DNA from: DATGEP01 sp035310125
GTDB lineage: Bacteria; Chloroflexota; Ktedonobacteria; Ktedonobacterales; JADMIN01
Length of the DNA: 25,845 nucleotides
Assembly (NCBI GenBank): GCA_035310125.1
Contig: DATGEP010000131.1
Coordinates: 1 to 25,845, forward strand
Direction of reading: 5' to 3'
Position numbers and translations under genes: made by a program. A model generated the notes under the pieces. That model was given only the letters and a program-made list of their open reading frames with translations. It was not told the DNA's origin and did not search any database. Of this stretch, positions 22,170-25,845 are shown piece after piece; the first letter of the stretch is position 1; each line of letters opens with the position of its first letter.

Positions 22170-23588
22170 TCAAACGTCACGTGTGAGGTTCGTCGGGAGC
22201 GTTTCGTCCATGCGCGCGACGACGACGGCGCCGGAAAGGAAAGTGAGCGCGGCGACGCCAGCGATGGCCCATGGCACGCCGAAGAGGTCAGCCAGCAACC
22301 CGGCCAGCAGGGCACCGACCGCATAGCCGCTGTCGCGCCAGAGGCGGTAGACACCGACCGCGGAGGCGCGCCAGGACGGGTGCGCCACATCCGAGACGGC
22401 AGCGAGGAATGTCGGATACACTAGGGCCGTGCCCAGCCCTAGCAGGACCATCGCAGCGGCCCACGGACCGAAGCCATGGGTGAGTGGGAGCAGGGCAAGC
22501 GCAGCTGCCTGGAGCCACATGCCGCCGACGATGAGCGGCTTGCGCCCGATCCGGTCGGAGAGCGCGCCCGTCGCCAGCTGTGCCGCTCCCCAAACGCCGG
22601 GATAGAGGCCAGCGAGCAGCCCAATCTGCGCTACGCCGAGGCCGCCCGCGGCGAAGAAAAGCGGGAACAGGCCCCAGGCAAGCCCGTCGTTCAGGTTGTT
22701 GACCAATCCGGCCTGGCTAACCGCCGAGAGGGCGCGGTTACTCCAGGACGTGCGCAGCAGGATCTCACCAAATGTCGGGGCGGTGTCCGGCGCGGGGCAT
22801 CCGTGCCCCGCTTTGTCCGCGGCGACTGTCGGTCCCCAGTTCCCGTCATCTCCGTGCTTCGTGCGCTCGATGTGATCGGTGGGCGGAGGGTGTGCCGTTT
22901 CTGCGCCGGCAGCGAAGGCGAGGAGCCGCGCCTCGTGCCGGGCGAAGCCGTGGGACTCGCGCACGAAGAAGACGGAGAGCAGCAAGCCCGCGATGGCAAA
23001 CGCGATGCCTGGCACGAACGGCCACGGGCGCAGGCCATACGCCGAGGCGAGGTAGCCCGACCCAACAGCGGCGAGCGCAACGGCCACGTACCCTGCCGCT
23101 TCGTTCAGGCCCATGGCAAGCCCCCGGCGCGCTGGGCCGACCAGGTCAATCTTCATGATGACGGTCGTAGACCAGCACAAGCCCTGGTTGACACCCAGCA
23201 AGACGTTGGCGGCGACGACCCAGTCCCAGGACGGCGCCACGATGAGCAGGATCGGGACCGGCAGCCCCGCCAGCCACCCCGCGATGAGCACACCCTTGCG
23301 TCCCAGGTGGTCGGAGAGTCGTCCCGCGCCCAGGTTGGCGAGCGCCTTGACGATGCCGAAACTGACAATGAAGGAAAGTCCGGCGGTGGCGGAGGCCAGG
23401 CCGAACCGTCGCGCACCCAGGAGCGGCACGACATCGCGCTCCAGCCCGACCATAGCTCCGACGAACGCGTTGACGAGCACCAGCAGCTGAAATTGCCCCA
23501 GATTGGCGCGCAATCCCAGCACCGGCGGAGCGGCCACTCCCGAGGCCGGCTTAGCGGACACAATGCGTAGCTGAGCTATGCGCCGCAC
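22170..23588 (-). CDS. MFS transporter
   Basis: A 472-residue major facilitator with two six-helix halves. Motif A appears in both halves: G-R-L-S-D-H-L-G-R-K (about 89-98) and G-A-L-S-D-R-I-G-R-K in the second. The cytoplasmic central loop is unusually long (about 50 polar residues, around T-D-H-I-E-R-T-K-H-G-D-D). The GTG at 23588 is chosen because GGAGGG lies 5 nt upstream and the gene then starts 1 bp after the stop of the metallo-hydrolase gene; the frame stays open further but only as antisense of that gene. It is the last gene of the operon. The substrate is not evident; from context an organoarsenic, organosulfur or related product of the methyltransferase is conceivable. Confidence 0.82.
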   Translation of the reverse strand: MRRIAQLRIVSAKPASGVAAPPVLGLRANLGQFQLLVLVNAFVGAMVGLERDVVPLLGARRFGLASATAGLSFIVSFGIVKALANLGAGRLSDHLGRKGVLIAGWLAGLPVPILLIVAPSWDWVVAANVLLGVNQGLCWSTTVIMKIDLVGPARRGLAMGLNEAAGYVAVALAAVGSGYLASAYGLRPWPFVPGIAFAIAGLLLSVFFVRESHGFARHEARLLAFAAGAETAHPPPTDHIERTKHGDDGNWGPTVAADKAGHGCPAPDTAPTFGEILLRTSWSNRALSAVSQAGLVNNLNDGLAWGLFPLFFAAGGLGVAQIGLLAGLYPGVWGAAQLATGALSDRIGRKPLIVGGMWLQAAALALLPLTHGFGPWAAAMVLLGLGTALVYPTFLAAVSDVAHPSWRASAVGVYRLWRDSGYAVGALLAGLLADLFGVPWAIAGVAALTFLSGAVVVARMDETLPTNLTRDV

Positions 23589-23589
23589 C

Positions 23590-24384
23590 TCAGCCCTCCG
23601 CCCGCTCGATTGTTCCCAGCGGCGCCAGCTGGCCCAGGCGATTCGTCCGGCGGATGGCTCGATGCTGCTCAGGGGCTGGCGGGAGGTCGGTGAGCATGAA
23701 CGTCGCAAACGCCTCGCGGGTGCGGAGCCGCAACGCCTGGTTGAAGCGACGCTCGAAGCCCAGCGTCGAGCTGGGCTTGCCACTCATCGCCCGGCCGCAG
23801 CTGGAACCGGCAAAGTGGGCGGGAAAGATCTCCAGATCGTCAGGGAGAGTCAGCAATTTTTGCAGACTCTCATACAGCAGATACGCGGCTGCCGGTGCCT
23901 GGGCAGCGGCATCGCCGGCATCATCGCGCTCGGTCAGGTCGGGGCGGCCCGCGTCTCCGACGAACAGCGTATCGCCCGTCAGCATGAACCAGGGGTCCAC
24001 GCCGCGCGTGCGATCACCAACCAATAGACAAACGCTGTCGGGACTATGTCCGGGCGTATGAAGCACCCGCAAATAGTCGTTCCCGAGCGTGACCTCGTCA
24101 CCGTCATGCAAGGTGCGGTGAGGAAACGCGACGTCGGCGGCCTCGTGGAGATAGATGGGCGCGCCTGTACGCCGAGCCAGCTCAGTCGCTCCTGAGAGGT
24201 GATCGGCCTGCACATGCGTCTCGAGGATGGCGACAATCGGCGAGTGCGCCGCCGCCGCGACGGCCAAGTAGTCCGTGATGTGCTCGCTATGTGGATCAAC
24301 CACGGCGAGCGCCTTCTTGCCCGTGCAGCCAAAGACGTATGAGGCGCAACCCGTCGCCGGGTGCAAAATCTGGCGGAAGATCAT
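23590..24384 (-). CDS. MBL-fold metallo-hydrolase, persulfide dioxygenase-like
   Basis: A 264-residue metallo-beta-lactamase-fold protein. The metal motif is T-H-V-Q-A-D-H (His57, Gln59, Asp61, His62), with H-T-P-G-H-S-P-D-S (His113), T-G-D-T-L-F (Asp138) and F-P-A-H (His190). The tail G-S-S-C-G and S-S-T-L-G-F-E-R-R-F-N is typical of the ETHE1/Blh persulfide dioxygenase group, whose single iron is held by the equivalents of His57, His113 and Asp138. The Gln in place of the second His would not remove an iron ligand. The predicted reaction is oxidation of glutathione or other low-molecular-weight persulfide to sulfite. The ATG at 24384 has AGGAG 10 nt upstream. It sits 17 bp after the ArsR-rhodanese gene and 1 bp before the MFS gene. 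Confidence 0.85.
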   Translation of the reverse strand: MIFRQILHPATGCASYVFGCTGKKALAVVDPHSEHITDYLAVAAAAHSPIVAILETHVQADHLSGATELARRTGAPIYLHEAADVAFPHRTLHDGDEVTLGNDYLRVLHTPGHSPDSVCLLVGDRTRGVDPWFMLTGDTLFVGDAGRPDLTERDDAGDAAAQAPAAAYLLYESLQKLLTLPDDLEIFPAHFAGSSCGRAMSGKPSSTLGFERRFNQALRLRTREAFATFMLTDLPPAPEQHRAIRRTNRLGQLAPLGTIERAEG

Positions 24385-24401
24385 GGCATCTCTGCTCCTG
24401 T

Positions 24402-25130
24402 CTACTCTTGCCTGCTCCCAACGCGGGCGGATGATACGACGTCGTGCGACTTGCCGGCGACGTCCGCTTCCCCCACGGCCACGGGCAGACCCGCCGCCGC
24501 CCACTCAGGAAAGCCCTCGGCGTAGCGGTTCGCCCGCAGCCCCTCCGCCCGCAGCAGCGCGACGGCCTCGTCGGCGAAGACACAGTACGGGCCGCGACAG
24601 TAGGCGACAACTTCGTGCCGTGGGTCCAACTCACCCAGACGCCGCTCAAGGTCGTCCACGGGGATGGAACGTGCCCCGGCGATGTGGCCCTGGCGATACT
24701 CCAGCGCGGGCCGGACATCGAGCAGGACGACATCACCTTCGGCCAGCCGCCGCTGCAAGGCCGCGCGTGAGAGAGGCTCCAGACGCTCCGGGTGGCGCAC
24801 ATAAGTTTCAACCAGGCGATCAATCTCGGCCAACTGGGTCTCGCCGACCGTGCGCAGCGCGCGCCACAGCGCGAACACGCTGGGATCGGCCAGCCGGTAG
24901 TAGACGTACAGCCCCTCTTTGCGGCTGTCCACCAGCCGCGCCTGACGGAGCAGGCGCAGATGCTGCGACGCATTGGCGAAAGACAGCGCCGCCTCGCGCG
25001 CCAGGTCTTCCACCGTCCGCTCCCCCTGAGCCAGCAGGTCGAGCAGCTCCAGCCGCTGTGGGCTGGCAAGCGCCTTGCCCACGCGGGCGAATTGCGCATA
25101 CAGCTTGTCTTTGAACTCACGATGTCCCAT
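24402..25130 (-). CDS. ArsR family regulator fused to a rhodanese domain
   Basis: A 242-residue two-domain protein. Residues 1-95 form an ArsR winged helix (L-A-S-P-Q-R-L-E-L-L-D-L-L, then L-S-F-A-N-A-S-Q-H-L-R-L-L as recognition helix and a wing with G-L-Y-V-Y-Y-R-L). Residues 115-220 form a rhodanese domain: V-V-L-L-D-V-R-P, E-Y-R-Q-G-H-I-A-G-A-R-S-I-P, and the active-site loop Y-C-R-G-P-Y-C with Cys178 and Cys183. The ArsR part lacks the E-L-C-V-C metal site, so sensing probably goes through the rhodanese cysteines, by persulfidation or disulfide formation. It likely regulates this operon. GAGG lies 4 nt before the ATG at 25130. The methyltransferase gene ends 10 bp upstream. Confidence 0.9.
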   Translation of the reverse strand: MGHREFKDKLYAQFARVGKALASPQRLELLDLLAQGERTVEDLAREAALSFANASQHLRLLRQARLVDSRKEGLYVYYRLADPSVFALWRALRTVGETQLAEIDRLVETYVRHPERLEPLSRAALQRRLAEGDVVLLDVRPALEYRQGHIAGARSIPVDDLERRLGELDPRHEVVAYCRGPYCVFADEAVALLRAEGLRANRYAEGFPEWAAAGLPVAVGEADVAGKSHDVVSSARVGSRQE

Positions 25131-25140
25131 AGCGCCTCGC

Positions 25141-25845
25141 TTACGGCTGATCTGGCGAGACTGATTGCGCGGTCGCCACTGTGCAGGATTGCGCGCCACT
25201 CACGGCGTCGAGCCACTCCTGCTCGTCGTGTGGCTTGCGCGCCCGAAAGTTGATGCCCAGCGTGCCGAAGCTGGCGGCGCTGCTCTCCTGCGGCGCCGCG
25301 CTGTAGACGTCGGCGCGCCATGTGATCTCGAAGCCATTGAAGCCGGCGGCCACGACCGTGGCCTCGATCTCTGCATCCAGCAGAGCGCCGGCAATTCAGC
25401 CAGTCCAGAGATCTATCTTGCGCTTCGCGCTCTGCGGCACTGGCCGCTGTACCAGGATGTCGCCAATCCGCAAATGCCCTCCCGGCTTGAGCACGCGCGC
25501 CATCTCTTTGAGAGCGACTGCTTTGTCGGGCACTAGATTGAGCGCCCCATTGGAGATGACGACATCCGCCCAGCCGTCGGGCACCGGCAGTGTCTCGGCG
25601 TAGCCCTCGCGGAATGCGACGTTGGCGCAGCCCGCCTCGGATGCGCTGGCTCGTGCTTTCGCCAGCATGGCGGGAGTCATGTCCACGCCAATGACGTACC
25701 CTTCCGCACCGACCATGCGCGCGGCGATCAGACTGTCCAGGCCGGCGCCGCAGCCGACATCCACGACGCGCTCGCCTGGCGGGAACGCGCCCAGACGAAA
25801 GGGATTGCCGGTGCCTGCGAACGATGCGAGCGTGCCCTCGGGGAT
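25141..25845 (-). CDS. ArsM-like SAM methyltransferase, probable selenoprotein (5' end outside window)
   Basis: 234 codons plus the stop lie in the window; the start is beyond the right edge. A Rossmann methyltransferase domain is clear: V-V-D-V-G-C-G-A-G-L-D-S (SAM motif I), V-I-G-V-D-M-T-P, V-I-S-N-G-A-L-N-L and V-L-K-P-G-G. S-F-A-G-T-G-N-P-F ahead of it is typical of proteins annotated as arsenite methyltransferase. Codon 150 of the visible part is TGA (25396-25398), in D-L-W-T-G-TGA-I-A-G-A-L; relatives carry Cys there, and it appears to match the third arsenic-binding Cys of ArsM. The frame continues with family-like sequence (V-V-A-A-G-F) to TAA at 25141. I read TGA as selenocysteine; a pseudogene is the alternative. 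The D-S of motif I lacks the Cys of true ArsM, so arsenite as substrate is not certain. Confidence 0.8.
25369..25398 (-). promoter_or_regulatory. Selenocysteine UGA codon and bacterial SECIS-like hairpin
   Basis: On the minus strand, after the TGA, 10 nt are followed by a perfect 6-bp stem CTCTGC / GCAGAG (25385 down to 25369) closed by the loop TGGAT. The loop guanines are 18 and 19 nt after the TGA. This matches the bacterial SECIS pattern: a short stem, a 3-14-nt apical loop with a G in its first two positions, and the loop about 16-37 nt downstream of UGA inside the coding region, where SelB binds. Confidence 0.7.

Noticed and set aside
22170..23783. MFS gene starting at 23783
   Set aside because: The extra 65 residues are antisense to the metallo-hydrolase gene, arginine/serine-rich and without a ribosome site; the GTG at 23588 has GGAGGG and 1-bp spacing to the previous gene.
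25396..25398. Simple pseudogene stop in the methyltransferase
   Set aside because: Not fully excluded, but the single stop is TGA, falls exactly on a conserved Cys, keeps frame and is followed by a SECIS-like hairpin; a random nonsense mutation explains none of these.

Overview
The window is 25.8 kb of G+C-rich bacterial chromosome with no tRNA, rRNA, CRISPR array or intact mobile element that I can see. Gene content (secreted S53 sedolisin-type peptidase, MarR plus DHA2 exporter, HipA-like kinase plus DUF3037, GTAG-tailed hairpin repeats in the gaps) would fit a soil member of the Chloroflexota, Ktedonobacteria-like. That assignment is a guess from style of content, not from a marker gene.

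Layout. 1-1023: no convincing gene; an array of a 20-bp repeat (six copies), a short tandem repeat and copies of two dispersed repeat families. 1024-3011 (minus): DUF3037 and HipA-like kinase, a translationally overlapping pair, then a six-helix HdeD/DUF308 membrane protein. 3309-6107 (plus): a membrane-anchored NYN-domain nuclease of unusual architecture, then threonine synthase. 6108-6696: a frameshifted small gene and a MerR-type operator. 6697-9238 (plus): beta-carbonic anhydrase, an alpha/beta hydrolase with an Asp nucleophile, and a MerR/GyrI-like regulator, probably one operon under the MerR operator. 9429-10208 (minus): a crotonase lacking both classical catalytic glutamates. 10209-10742: a cluster of REP-like hairpins, then a promoter for a secreted protein of unknown function (10743-11495). 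11671-12645: PfkB sugar kinase, overlapping tail-to-tail with a family 2 glycosyltransferase (12577-13557, minus). 13855-14400: a Tpx-like peroxiredoxin without resolving Cys. 14456-17985 (minus): a three-gene operon coding for a zinc-ribbon, PrsW-like membrane protein whose protease motifs are degenerate, a lipoprotein, and a sedolisin. 18460-19689 (plus): nitroreductase and S51-like peptidase, directly abutting. 19798-22007 (plus): MarR repressor and DHA2 drug exporter with an array of AACTAT half-sites at the promoter. 22170-25845 (minus): an operon of a methyltransferase, an ArsR-rhodanese fusion, a persulfide-dioxygenase-like metallo-beta-lactamase-fold protein and an MFS transporter.

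The most striking item is the last one. The ArsM-like methyltransferase at the right edge has one in-frame TGA (25396-25398, minus strand) exactly where relatives have a conserved Cys (the W-x-G-C-I-A-G-A motif). Recognisable coding continues in the same frame for 84 more codons to a TAA, and a perfect 6-bp stem with a G-containing 5-nt loop starts 11 nt after the TGA, which fits the bacterial SECIS pattern. I read this as a selenocysteine-containing methyltransferase encoded with sulfur-species sensing and handling genes. No selenocysteine machinery gene lies in the window, so the rest of the genome must supply it for this reading to hold.
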